A stretch of DNA of 64,000 nucleotides from assembly GCA_027577595.1 (NCBI GenBank), contig JANBRJ010000002.1, positions 248,001 to 312,000 on the forward strand, in the 5' to 3' direction. The notes beneath the pieces were generated by a model. That model was given only the letters and a program-made list of their open reading frames with translations, was not told the origin of the DNA and did not search any database. This document shows, in pieces, positions 40,493 to 50,587 of the stretch. Numbering within the stretch: position 1 is the stretch's first letter; each line of letters opens with the position of its first letter. Origin of the DNA: Coemansia sp. RSA 487 (taxonomy: Eukaryota > Kickxellomycota > Kickxellomycetes > Kickxellales > Kickxellaceae). Position numbers and translations under genes: made by a program.

Positions 40493-43400
40493 ATGCCCAA
40501 CGACGCCAGCCCAACCGCCAGTGGACTTGACGAGCTCCATGGGCTCTCCGAGCTAGGCGTGCGTGTCATGGACCAGGCTGTGCTTGAGAGCTCTGTTCAT
40601 GCAAGAGCAAGTCGCGACATGGTAGAGAAGGAGCTGGAAATCGAGCAAAAGCGACTTGTGCGCGTTGTGGCTGCGATAGCCAAAAAGCATGAGCAGATAG
40701 AAAAGTCAAATGAGACTGCTAGCAAGGTTTCGTCAGGAACAGCGCGGTACCAGAGCGCAATTGACCGTATTGAGCGTTTGGAGGGAGAGGTCGACGAGTT
40801 GGAAGATGAAAGAGAAGGGATTGTTGTCCGCGTCAAGCAGTTGAAAGCACAGGTCGGCGCCGACGAGGTACTGGCCGCAAATGGGCCCACGACTCTATCG
40901 TCAGAAGCAACGGAGGCTCCTGTCAGGAGCGGATCTGGTACTCTTGCCATTACAGATCAAGAGGGTGGCGCTGCTTCTCGAAACCTAGCGTCTATGGTCT
41001 TGCCAAAGAGAAAGGCTGCGAAGGCTGCCGATGACCGGCGATATGCCCTCGATCAGGACGAGCAGAGCAGCGATGAGAGTACATACATGCCCGAGAATTC
41101 TGCTAGAAAGAAGCAAAAGAGTAATACTGCAGAACCAGTGAGCAGAGTACGCCCTGACGACGAGTCTGATAGCGACGATTTTGTAGCAGACGATCGTGCA
41201 AGCACAGCTGAGGATGATGCCATTGACTCTGCAAGCGACGGGTCTAGCCTGTCGATTTCAAGGCGGGGACAACAAAGCGCACTTCCTGACGATGACGGAA
41301 ACGAGCTGGCTTACCAAGAACGCATTTTCAACTGGTGTGTCGCTCGCTGGCGTGCTCGACAAGGCGAAACTGAGCCCGATAATGAGAAAAACGAACGGCT
41401 CTATGCAGACCGGGATTCTTCTTTGGATCGCATTACAGTCGATGGGCAGCGAGTGCCACGGACACGGCTTGCTGATGAGCCTTTTTTACCTGATCCTGGG
41501 ACGGTTGACCATATATTAAAATCTCACGACAAAAGCAAGCCATCGTTGCGCGTGCCACGCCAAATTTGGGAAAAATTACTCGAGTACCAAAAGTCATGCG
41601 TGAACTGGCTCTATACACTGCACCAGCAGAATGCCGGCGGGATTTTGGGCGACGAGATGGGCCTTGGGAAAACTGTCCAAATGGCAGCGTTTCTCGCGTC
41701 AATGTACCATTCGCGGCTGCTCGACAAACCAAGCATTGTTGTATGCCCGGCAACACTTCTGCGTCAGTGGGTGAGCGAATTCCATGTGTGGTGGCCGGCG
41801 CTTCGGGTTATCATTCTCCACGGCACTGGATACGGAATGCGTGTGGTCACTGATGGGGATTCGATTGGTGCTGGACTGGAGCATGATCTGACCACAAACT
41901 TGCCCAAGAGCAAGGGTCCAGACATACAGCAATCTGCAATGCCAGAGAATCCAGACTTCGGAACCGAAAGCAATGCAGCAGAGTATGACAGTGCAGATGA
42001 GTACGAGTATGATGCGTACGGGCTGCGTGTCAGACGCAAGCGCCAGCCACGTGGTTACGCTTATTGGAAGAAAAGGCAACAGAAAATGAAAAAGAAGAGC
42101 CAGAACAAAAAGACCAATAAAACTTCGCGCGAGAGTCTTTTGCGCGCGGAAAAGCTCATAGACCGTGTCCACAGACAGGGGCACGTTGTTATTGTGACTT
42201 ATTCGGGGCTCCAAATATACAGGGACGCTCTTCTTCGGCGCAAATGGGGGTATGCCGTTCTTGATGAGGGCCACACTATCCGCAATCCAGACGCGGACGT
42301 GACGATTGCATGCAAGCGTTTGGATACACGCCACCGAATTCTGGTTACTGGCACTCCGATTCAAAACAACCTCACAGAGCTGTGGTCCTTGTTCGACTTT
42401 ATATTTCCTGGGCGGCTAGGGACGCTGCCAGTGTTTAATAACCAGTTTGCTATTCCCATTACTGTCGGCGGATACGCAAGTGCAAACAGCCTCCAGGTGC
42501 GTGCAGCTTACCGTTGTGCATGTATACTGCGCGATCTAATTGATCCGTACCTTTTGCGACGTCTAAAGGCCGATGTCGCGCAGGACCTGCCCCAAAAGTC
42601 TGAGCAAGTTTTGTTCTGTCGGCTCACGCCAATGCAACGAAAGGCGTACAAGGCATTTGTGCAAAGTGTCGATATGGAGCGGATCTTGGAAGGCAAGCTA
42701 CAGATGCTATTCGGTGTAGATGTTGCACGGAAAATCTGCGACCACCCCGATCTTCTGCTTCTCTCGACATTGCCCAGCGCGGCAGGTACTCACCGCGAAT
42801 CCAGTACGATCAAGGATGTAATTGCACAGGCAGGTATGGAGAAGAATGCGTATGGTCATAGCGATGACAGTGCCACGGAGTACGTTGGTCCCATTGGTGC
42901 TGGTGCCGTAGACAGTGAAGATGAGATTGTTGGTGCTGGTAATGGCAGTGCCGAATCTGGCGAGCTTCCTCCCGACTATGGCAGTTACGAGAAAAGCGGA
43001 AAATTAACTATTGTGCGAGCGTTGTTAAAAATGTGGAAACCGCAGGGACATAAGGTGCTTATATTTTCGCAAACGCGCCAGATGCTGGATATCATTGAGT
43101 CGATGGTAGTCAGCATGTCAGGCACTAGCTACCGGCGTATGGACGGAGCTACCCCAGTGCAGCGACGTGCGGCTCTGATTGACGAGTACAACAACAATCC
43201 AGACATATACGTGTTCTTGCTGACAACGAAGGTCGGTGGTCTCGGTATCAATCTTACAGGCGCGAACCGAGTGATTTTATATTCGCCAGACTGGAACCCA
43301 AGTAGCGATATGCAAGCACGAGAGCGAGCATGGCGGCTAGGGCAAAAGAGAGATGTAGCCATATACCGACTGATGACTGCGGGTACGATTGAAGAAAAGA

Positions 43401-45283
43401 TATACAACCGACAGATATACAAGCAGTTTCTGACAAACAAGATCCTTGCCGATCCAAAGCAAAAGCGGTTTTTCCACTCTCAGAGCCTGCGCGATTTGTT
43501 CTCGTTAAGCGGTCTTGGTGATGGTGAAGATATTTTTCCTGGCGTGGGCAGGGCTATAGCAGAACCAAGCGCCGCGAAGAGTAGCAGGCTTAGATTCGGT
43601 GATCGTGCTGGCGAGCGCAATAGCCATACACGGGAAGATAGTATCCAGCCTGCAGACACTGGCACGCCACCTCATCATGTAACAGACACTGGTCGTATTT
43701 TTGCCGATGCCCAGCTATTTCCTGGATCAGTCGTGGAAAATGACGATGGCCACGATCAACAAGAAGACAGCGGCAGTCAGATCAAGACCATAGGTGGCGT
43801 TGTGCGCCTTGAAGAGTATAGACCAACTAGCAGAAACAGCAATGGTGGAGATAGCGAACCTGGTGAAAGTGGAACTGATAGAATGCCTTATACTCGTCAA
43901 AAATCGAACAAGCAGCGATCTGTCTATTCGGAAAGCGACGATTCTGGAATCACGCCGCCAGGACAAGGTGGTGAGGACCGCGTGTTGCAGAGCTTGTTCA
44001 AAATGTCTGGCGTGCATAGTGCATTCCAGCACGATGCCATTGTTAACAGCAAAGACGAGGATAAACAGGCTATTGACAAAGAGGCAGATCGCATTGCCCA
44101 CGACGCGCGTAATGCCTTGAAGCAGTCGCAACGTTCGCGCCGTCAAGTTGGTGTCAATGTCCCTACTTGGACTGGTGCTGCAGGAAATGCTGGAATGCCG
44201 CAGACTGGTAGAGGCTCGGTCTCTGGGACGGGTCATATGTTTGTCCCACCGCCGCCAAGTACAATTCTGAGCAACGAGATTCCAATGGAAGTGCGTACGC
44301 TTGGCATGCGTGCAGTTGGAACGGCGCGCAATAAACGGCCACCACCCCCGCCTCGACCAGACAGGATTGGTGTCGAGTCTGCTGAAACAACTGTGTACCA
44401 TCCTTCCATTGCTCCTCGGCGGCCAGCTGCAGCCAGCAGCGCACGACCAAGCTCCAACATTGTCCCGTCGCTGAGCATGAACGGTAGGAATCTGCCCAGT
44501 GTACCGCCAAAGGAGACACAATTTGGAAGCCACTCTGTATCTGGTATGTACAGCGCTGGTAATGCTAGTAGTAAGAATGGCAACTCATCCATGGGTGTGG
44601 GCGTTGAGTCAGCTGAGCAGGCATCAATTTCGTTATCGGGTGGGGGTGGAGGAGGACTCGCTTCATCAAACATCTTGGCAGGATTGCGAGCCAGGGCCGG
44701 TGGTATTAGCGGAACTGCCGGCATTAGCTCGGGAGACAATAGAGCGACAAACGTAAGCGTCAGCACTGGCAGCTTCAGCGAACATCTACCACAACACAGA
44801 AACCAAGGAACCCGCCGCTATCGAACGCAGCAATTGCCTGATGCTGGTACAAGTCGCAGTGGGTCTGACGTGTCTGGCAAATCACATGGCACTAGTTCAA
44901 CACCGCTACGGCGAAAGCTGATACCACATGCCCCGACCGGCACTCGAGGAAGGGGCGAAAGAGGTAATGGTGGCACAAGGTCATTTGGGAACCAACACAG
45001 CATGAGCTTGAGCGGAAGTGCGCAGCAACGTAGTACTCTTGATTACAGCGACCTGGCTGTGGTTCGCTGCATCCGACAAGCGCTACTTGGCAATGGCGGC
45101 GAGTTGGGAAGCAAGGCGCTAGCTGACATAGTTCAAGCTGAGTTTGCAGGCATTGAGCAGGCACGGGTGAAACAGCTTGCTCAGCAGGTGGCGGATCTTG
45201 AGACCCGGCAGTCCAAAGGCGAGATAAGTCGCGCAGGCATCGGGCGCATTGTACAAAAGGTGTGGAAACTACGGGCTGAATAG
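40493..45283 (+). CDS. RAD26: RAD26/CSB (ERCC6) SNF2 translocase, transcription-coupled repair
   Basis: 1596 residues, single exon. CSB/Rad26 binds RNA polymerase II stalled at DNA damage and starts transcription-coupled repair. The N-terminus (LGVRVMDQAVLES and a coiled coil to ~125) is the CSB leucine-latch region. The SNF2 ATPase begins ~365: Walker [20 protein letters not shown], the CSB-specific box DEGHTIRN, and VTGTPIQNNLTELWSLFDFI. A large acidic and Lys-rich insert sits at ~470-550. Helicase C is ~837-960 (FLLTTKVGGLGINLTGANRV, ARERAWRLGQKRDV). After a Ser/Gly-rich disordered region it ends in a winged-helix/UBD-like segment (~1513-1596), which in CSB includes ubiquitin contacts. Length is near human CSB (1493). 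Confidence 0.95.
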   Translation: MPNDASPTASGLDELHGLSELGVRVMDQAVLESSVHARASRDMVEKELEIEQKRLVRVVAAIAKKHEQIEKSNETASKVSSGTARYQSAIDRIERLEGEVDELEDEREGIVVRVKQLKAQVGADEVLAANGPTTLSSEATEAPVRSGSGTLAITDQEGGAASRNLASMVLPKRKAAKAADDRRYALDQDEQSSDESTYMPENSARKKQKSNTAEPVSRVRPDDESDSDDFVADDRASTAEDDAIDSASDGSSLSISRRGQQSALPDDDGNELAYQERIFNWCVARWRARQGETEPDNEKNERLYADRDSSLDRITVDGQRVPRTRLADEPFLPDPGTVDHILKSHDKSKPSLRVPRQIWEKLLEYQKSCVNWLYTLHQQNAGGILGDEMGLGKTVQMAAFLASMYHSRLLDKPSIVVCPATLLRQWVSEFHVWWPALRVIILHGTGYGMRVVTDGDSIGAGLEHDLTTNLPKSKGPDIQQSAMPENPDFGTESNAAEYDSADEYEYDAYGLRVRRKRQPRGYAYWKKRQQKMKKKSQNKKTNKTSRESLLRAEKLIDRVHRQGHVVIVTYSGLQIYRDALLRRKWGYAVLDEGHTIRNPDADVTIACKRLDTRHRILVTGTPIQNNLTELWSLFDFIFPGRLGTLPVFNNQFAIPITVGGYASANSLQVRAAYRCACILRDLIDPYLLRRLKADVAQDLPQKSEQVLFCRLTPMQRKAYKAFVQSVDMERILEGKLQMLFGVDVARKICDHPDLLLLSTLPSAAGTHRESSTIKDVIAQAGMEKNAYGHSDDSATEYVGPIGAGAVDSEDEIVGAGNGSAESGELPPDYGSYEKSGKLTIVRALLKMWKPQGHKVLIFSQTRQMLDIIESMVVSMSGTSYRRMDGATPVQRRAALIDEYNNNPDIYVFLLTTKVGGLGINLTGANRVILYSPDWNPSSDMQARERAWRLGQKRDVAIYRLMTAGTIEEKIYNRQIYKQFLTNKILADPKQKRFFHSQSLRDLFSLSGLGDGEDIFPGVGRAIAEPSAAKSSRLRFGDRAGERNSHTREDSIQPADTGTPPHHVTDTGRIFADAQLFPGSVVENDDGHDQQEDSGSQIKTIGGVVRLEEYRPTSRNSNGGDSEPGESGTDRMPYTRQKSNKQRSVYSESDDSGITPPGQGGEDRVLQSLFKMSGVHSAFQHDAIVNSKDEDKQAIDKEADRIAHDARNALKQSQRSRRQVGVNVPTWTGAAGNAGMPQTGRGSVSGTGHMFVPPPPSTILSNEIPMEVRTLGMRAVGTARNKRPPPPPRPDRIGVESAETTVYHPSIAPRRPAAASSARPSSNIVPSLSMNGRNLPSVPPKETQFGSHSVSGMYSAGNASSKNGNSSMGVGVESAEQASISLSGGGGGGLASSNILAGLRARAGGISGTAGISSGDNRATNVSVSTGSFSEHLPQHRNQGTRRYRTQQLPDAGTSRSGSDVSGKSHGTSSTPLRRKLIPHAPTGTRGRGERGNGGTRSFGNQHSMSLSGSAQQRSTLDYSDLAVVRCIRQALLGNGGELGSKALADIVQAEFAGIEQARVKQLAQQVADLETRQSKGEISRAGIGRIVQKVWKLRAE

Positions 45284-45524
45284 AAAATGCAGCATGGTAA
45301 ATAAAATTCAGAAAAATACCATTTATATTATAAAGCGAAAACTGAAAAAAAGATACAATTGGAGCTTGGGTAGGATTCGTAATGTGCGTTAATTGCGATA
45401 TTTTCTTGATATTGTTTGTGCGCTTACGTGGGGTGCATATGATTGCTTTTGTCTTGTTGTCATTCGGTTTTGCAAAACAAAAAAAAGGCATACAAGATCC
45501 GTCCTCGTTTTTATTGGCATTCTC

Positions 45525-48130
45525 CTAGTCATTGCTTGCACATCCTCTGCAGCCGCAATGCACACACTCAACTACCCTGTCCTCTTCCAAATTTTCCTTC
45601 GGGACCCGACAGATACATGTAGTTCCGTAGTTTGTGTCACGCGGTTGTATACACTGAAGACAACAGAGCTTTTCAAACCCTTGCTTCCGCCATTTAGCAA
45701 TGAGGCTGGCGTCTCCATAACCGTTTTTGATGCAGTAGTGGTACAGCTTTCGAGATATGGCTTTCCGCTTGTAGAACAAATCATAAATGTAGCGGGATCG
45801 CTTATGATGCACCTGCATGACACCCCAGGGCGACTCGACTTTACGCTTGCCTGATGTAGATTCGTTCTCGGCTATTAATTAGGATACAGCTCAGATATAT
45901 ATAGAAATAAGGTGATAGTTAGAACATGTGCAGAATAAAAAACAGGTTGATCCAGAACCTGTTGTAATGTTTGATTTTTTTTAAAATTAACAACTGCGTC
46001 CCTGTCCCTCGAAGCTGTGTATTCTCCCGAGTTTGAGATGTTTCTGACAGTGCACCCTGTGGCTAGTAAAACAGGTAATGTCTGCGGGTACAAAAAACAA
46101 GTAGAGGCGCTTTAACTCTTGTTTACACCCTTGACCCTGTGAAAGACAAGAAAAAAGGAAAGGCGGAACACATGGAGAAATAAGTATGGGGAATGCTCGG
46201 AGCATTTCGAGGTCAAACCAGGCATGGCCACAAAGTTGGCAATATTATCGGCATTTATGCACGCCTCTTCTTGCCGGGTTATCACATGAGGGAATGCAGT
46301 GTAGAAAAAACTATCGCAATTAGGCTATGTCAGGCGGGCACAACGCTGTGCAGATGACTAATAGAACTCTGGTGACTATATAGTCCGGTGGTGGTTTGTA
46401 GCCAAAAAAAAATTACGATAGGGGAGTACTGACTGCGGATAGTTGTGCTCTGCTTTCAAAGCTTTCACTAGGTAGAAAAATAACAAAAATTCCGTCAGTA
46501 ATGGACAAGTGTACGTGGAAAGTGGTGAGGTTCTTTTGACAGCAGCTGTTTTGAGGAAATTTCTATTACATCTGCTTTACTAAAGAGGGAGAATAGTAAA
46601 GAGGACCTGAAATATTTTTAATTACCAGTCAAGTAGAACAGCCAAAACAAGAAATGATACTCGCACGAAGCATATGACCAGACGCGTGTAATCTTGTAGC
46701 AACAGAACCTGATGCTCCTCCCCCTGAACAAAAAAGAGAATTTTTAAATTGAAACCCGTTGAATGGCCGCGAATTATGTGTGGTGATGCTGCTGACGGAT
46801 GCAATAATGATGATGGACAGGAGTACCATTGTTCGAACTTTCCTGCGCAAATTAAAAAACATTTGGCATAAATCCAAACACGCATCTCTGTTTTTTTTTG
46901 CATTCCGTGTTTTCCAAATGCACTGTCGAGAGGTCCAAATGTTGTCCAGATAGACAAGAGATGCAAATAAAAAAGGACAGGAGCCACATCATCGGAGTCA
47001 AATGTCTTTGCCGCAGATGTGGAAATGGAGGTACAATGGCAGTATGTAATCTAAATCAGACTCAGAAGAGCTGTATGACATAAAAACAGCACAAGGAAGG
47101 AACGGAGACAATAAACGCACTGCTTCCCAATCTAGTCCAGTGTCCACTGTGCATTTGGAGAGGGAAAATCCACTTTAGTCCGGATCCATATGATTCATCT
47201 CTGCACGATGAAACAACAGACGACGGGATCACACGGGAAATAAAGCCAAAATGCGGCTGCGGCCTTGATAAGAGAGCAAGCACGGCCAGTACCAATCGGG
47301 TCTGTAGTAAATGCAATTCTGCAATAGAGGAGCAAGGAAATGTTTTTTTTGAAAGAATTTCAAACTAAAAGTCATGTGTATAAAGCTGCAGCTCCACCAG
47401 CACTGGTACCGCCGCTATTATTGTACCATGACTGCGTACGCACCAAAAGGAAAAAGTAGCAGAGATAGGGCAGGATGGGAGTATACGCTGTGTCAATAGA
47501 CCTCTTCCGCTATGCAGTTTTAGGTAAGGTAAATGAAATCTGGTGCAGAAACATAAGCAAGGAGATAGCAGCGCAAAAGGAAAGGCAATACAAAGAAGCT
47601 AGTATCTGGCATTGCATTGCATATTCTGGATGCAAAACATGAGATGCACTGGGTAAACAGAACAATCAGAGCACAAGAGAAAAGTGTGATCACAGACAGC
47701 TTTCGTTCAATGCCGACTATGCCTACCATTCTGGGTTCCGTTAAAGATCTCATGCCGATAGTGTGGTATATACGCTCGGGAGAAGTGAATAAAATCAAAA
47801 GTAGAAAACAGGACGCGGTGGAGAGGAAACCCGGCCTGCATGCCAGCAGAACATTGCGCATCATCTTATTTCGATTGTTCAAGGTGTGAACTGAAGAGAA
47901 AAAGATGTTTCATGTTCCCGTCTTTGGCGATACACTTTCAACAGTGCTTTTAAGTAGATGCACATACCATTGTAGGCTTCGAGGGAGGGATGTAATAGAA
48001 AATGAATAAAAAAAAGTAAACACATACCTTCCCGCATCATCTCATCAAACTCCAACAGCGTAGGCTCAATGTCAGCCCAGCCATCCGGTGGCCCATTTTT
48101 GCTCCGTTGCGATGTCCTGATCTTTGGCAT
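45525..48130 (-). CDS. BUD31: Spliceosome component BUD31 (G10), two exons
   Basis: Exon 1 is 48130-48028 and exon 2 is 45871-45525, phase-1 join (GAAG|GTATGT to TTAATAG), 149 residues against 144 in human. Exon 1 starts [18 protein letters not shown] and ends EFDEMMRE; exon 2 continues with [17 protein letters not shown], then [21 protein letters not shown]-like [20 protein letters not shown] and [13 protein letters not shown]. The many conserved Cys bind three zinc ions. BUD31 sits in the active-site core of the spliceosome (Bact onward, near the NTC-related proteins) and supports splicing and cell-cycle progression. The intron is 2156 nt, extreme for this genome. The gene converges on RAD26 (241 bases between stops). 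Confidence 0.96.
45872..48027 (-). other. 2.16-kb intron of BUD31
   Basis: Donor GTATGT, acceptor AATTAATAG. Both ends are fixed by the protein. I saw no recognisable nested protein gene or tRNA; its open frames look accidental. It could hold a non-coding RNA that I cannot recognise by eye. Confidence 0.8.
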
Positions 48131-48455
48131 TGGCTTCAATCTAAATGCGTTGTACACTCAGGAACTGGCCCTGTGTCCTGTGATGTTGTGATGGAATGTA
48201 ACCTTATATATTTCACTTTTGTAAATATTTATCTGTGACACCGTTAACGACAATGTGACAATTATCAAGACGCCGAATTCCAAAGTCACTCCTGAGAATA
48301 CAGCAATAGAGATGCAAACAAAAATAAACGAATGTAAACAGAGACAGGATGTACAAAGAAAGCTCTTGAAACAATCCGATCGTTTCCGGAAATTGAAGCA
48401 ACACAATTTTATATTTAAAGATGTGAAAAAGAGGGCAATTAGTTTTGGGGCCAAA
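48131..48455. other. Intergenic stretch with BUD31 promoter
   Basis: 325 AT-rich bases between the BUD31 start and the GWT1 stop. A minus-strand TATATAA lies at 48204-48210, 74 bases upstream of the BUD31 ATG. Confidence 0.55.
48204..48210 (-). promoter_or_regulatory. TATA box of BUD31
   Basis: Reads TATATAA on the minus strand, 74 bases upstream of the ATG. Confidence 0.5.
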
Positions 48456-49922
48456 TCACCTTATTCGGACACCCATTTTGTCCATTATCAATGCTGGAAG
48501 CAAAAACAGAACAGTGTATGCGACCAAAATGCCATATGCCTCAGCTACTCCGCACAATAGTGTCTCAAACAGCATGTTGACGGACCCTGTTAGAAGGTTG
48601 GCAACCAGGAACGTAGTTAAGCTGTTTTTGTTGACGGCGTCCAGGATCTTTGGCACATCATAGCCCACTGGGCGGCCAGAACGCGAAAGCGACGGCGGGA
48701 GCTTTGAGTCGATGTCCTCCTCGATCAGCATAAAAAGCCATATCATCGCAGAGTTGAATCCAGCAACCCAGAAACAGTAAGGTGCGTTGGCGAATCTGCG
48801 CGATGGCTCGATCCCAAGCACAAAACTGGCAAGGTTATAGCTTATAAACGACGTAGTCCAAAATCCCAGGACCGAGACAAGGCGCATTCTACGTGCTTCA
48901 AAAGTTGGCGCGTCGGGAAGTATTTCCTTTCCAAGGCTCATACCCATCAGAAACATTGACAGGTACCCGATGAATGAGAATATCCCTTCGCGGTTGGCAG
49001 AAACAAAGCCTGTGCGCTCGGCATTTTCAAGCCAGCTTCCTATAGGGCTAAGACTGTAAAGCAGCTGGTATACGACAACAAGCCCCATAGAAGCAACACG
49101 TAAATTGCTGAAAAGACACAACCCAAGCGGTACAAATATTGGAAGGAGGCCAAGTGTGACAAAAAAGTTCCACTGGGTACCGTACTCTGAAACATGCTTC
49201 TGATAGTCCACCGATTCTGTGAGCAGGAATCTAGAAATGCCAAGCACCAGCATTGGAAGTGCAGTCCACATTCCGGCCATAAGCTGGCTCCATACAGTCG
49301 GCGAAATAATCTTTCCATCGACTTTTCTGGGTAAAAACGCCTTTACGCCGACGACCCCGGCGGAAAACACAAACGATCCAACCCCCAGATCCATTATCGA
49401 CGTTCCGAACGTTTCCACCTTGGCGAACTCTAGCGGAAATAGTTCAAAATCCACGGCCAGTATACAGAAGCACGTGAGCAACATCATCTCGGCTCTATAT
49501 ATGCTCAGATATGGTTTGGCAGTGACTTTCCCAGCAACATAGCTACTATCAAAGACTTGTGCGCGTGGATCAGGAGCCCACTTGTCATGACGCCGCGGGA
49601 AATCGGGAATCTGTCTACGATAATAAACAATGCCTCCAAGAAGAACTGCAATTGTTGGATACAAATAGCGACCAGTGAGAGCCATAAACATCGGGACAAA
49701 AAAGACGACGCATTCGGATACTAGCGCCGACAACCCGCGCTTGCTGAAAGAGCCAGGGTTTCGGTGGTACTCGGCAGCGGTCTTGCACTTCCAAAGCCAG
49801 TACGACAACACCACAGTAGAAAGCACAATGTGAATCTCAGTCATGTTGCTGCCTTCAAGGCCAGAGACTCTCCATTCCTTGTATTCCTTTGATGTTCGAT
49901 CGGTTGGTATTACCTGATCCAT
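48456..49922 (-). CDS. GWT1: GPI-inositol acyltransferase GWT1 (PIG-W)
   Basis: 488 residues (yeast Gwt1 is 490). The ER membrane enzyme acylates the inositol ring of GlcN-PI early in GPI-anchor synthesis, so cell-wall mannoprotein anchoring depends on it. I start at the ATG at 49922, MDQVIPTDRTSKEYKEW, which matches the family start (a short N-terminal tail with KE-K-WRVSGLEGSN); the open frame upstream lacks homology. About 12 hydrophobic helices are visible. Family motifs include AEMMLLTCFCILAVDF, FGTSIMDLGVGSFVFSAGVV, FFVTLGLLPIF, NREGIFSFIGYLSMFLMG and FLVANLLTGSVNM. The product of this gene is the target of gepinacin- and manogepix-type inhibitors in other fungi. Confidence 0.96.
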   Translation of the reverse strand: MDQVIPTDRTSKEYKEWRVSGLEGSNMTEIHIVLSTVVLSYWLWKCKTAAEYHRNPGSFSKRGLSALVSECVVFFVPMFMALTGRYLYPTIAVLLGGIVYYRRQIPDFPRRHDKWAPDPRAQVFDSSYVAGKVTAKPYLSIYRAEMMLLTCFCILAVDFELFPLEFAKVETFGTSIMDLGVGSFVFSAGVVGVKAFLPRKVDGKIISPTVWSQLMAGMWTALPMLVLGISRFLLTESVDYQKHVSEYGTQWNFFVTLGLLPIFVPLGLCLFSNLRVASMGLVVVYQLLYSLSPIGSWLENAERTGFVSANREGIFSFIGYLSMFLMGMSLGKEILPDAPTFEARRMRLVSVLGFWTTSFISYNLASFVLGIEPSRRFANAPYCFWVAGFNSAMIWLFMLIEEDIDSKLPPSLSRSGRPVGYDVPKILDAVNKNSLTTFLVANLLTGSVNMLFETLLCGVAEAYGILVAYTVLFLLPALIMDKMGVRIR

Positions 49923-50344
49923 TGCAGCCCCTTGTTTCTTTGTAACAAAGACAATTGATAGAGTATAAAAGCAGCTAGCTAAAGAGTAAATGTGTACTTT
50001 ATAAGTAGAGTGACTAGTCTTGGCTGTCATGAAACTACACATACAATCTCCTTTTTTGCGCACCATATAGTACATATAGTCAAACGTACAAGTATGGTAC
50101 ACTGTAATTGTTCCATCTGATGCAATTTTCTTGTGGTGCTTCAATATGAGTGGATTGTGTTTGAGCCTTTTCAGTAGTCCTTTCTTTTTCTCTCTTTTCA
50201 CACCAACGAGATCAGGTTCTTTTTTATCAGTAAACGTTCCCCAAGCTTCGTGCTTATTCTGGCAACGAGAGCTAGAAAAAAAACAGCATGGAAGGTAAGG
50301 CTATCGTGTTTGGGACAATAAAATGAAACTATAAGAAAATAAAT
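49923..50344. other. GWT1 upstream region
   Basis: 422 bases between two minus-strand genes. A TATA-like GTATAAAAG-type site near 49965-49972 (minus strand TATAC context) is weak. No gene was seen. Confidence 0.4.
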
Positions 50345-50587
50345 TTATTTTTTGTCTGCGTACGCATTGGTCCACTCCTCCTTTACCTTTGGGCCAAGAC
50401 GAATTTGTTTGCTCTGTGTATAAGTTGCAAGGCTATAAATGCCTAAGGGCACAACGAGGCCCAACACAATCAGGGTTGGTGCAGTGCGCCGATTTATCTT
50501 AAAGTATTTATGTGTGTTTTGGCGCATCCAAACCCATTCCTCAATGGCAGGATCCTTCAGCAAATGTTCCTTGTGTTCACCACCCAT
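50345..50587 (-). CDS. Complex I accessory subunit, NDUFB4 (B15)-like
   Basis: 80 residues. A charged N-terminus (MGGEHKEHLLKDPAIEEW) contains the DPAIE-W/MR pattern typical of fungal NDUFB4 homologs, then KYFKINRRTAPTL leads into one membrane helix (~37-58, LIVLGLVVPLGIYSLATY) and a charged tail. NDUFB4 is a single-pass accessory subunit in the membrane arm of NADH:ubiquinone oxidoreductase. Small size and weak conservation make the family call moderate. If correct it shows the organism keeps respiratory complex I, unlike Saccharomyces. It lies 422 bases from the GWT1 start on the same strand. Confidence 0.7.
   Translation of the reverse strand: MGGEHKEHLLKDPAIEEWVWMRQNTHKYFKINRRTAPTLIVLGLVVPLGIYSLATYTQSKQIRLGPKVKEEWTNAYADKK

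Noticed and set aside
42265-42290. DEGH instead of DEAH in the SNF2 box of RAD26, considered as a damaged motif
   Set aside because: DEGH-IRN is the normal form in the CSB/Rad26 family.
46622-47889. Several frames of 80-120 residues within the BUD31 intron, on both strands
   Set aside because: None shows domain motifs or coding composition; a nested gene is not supported.
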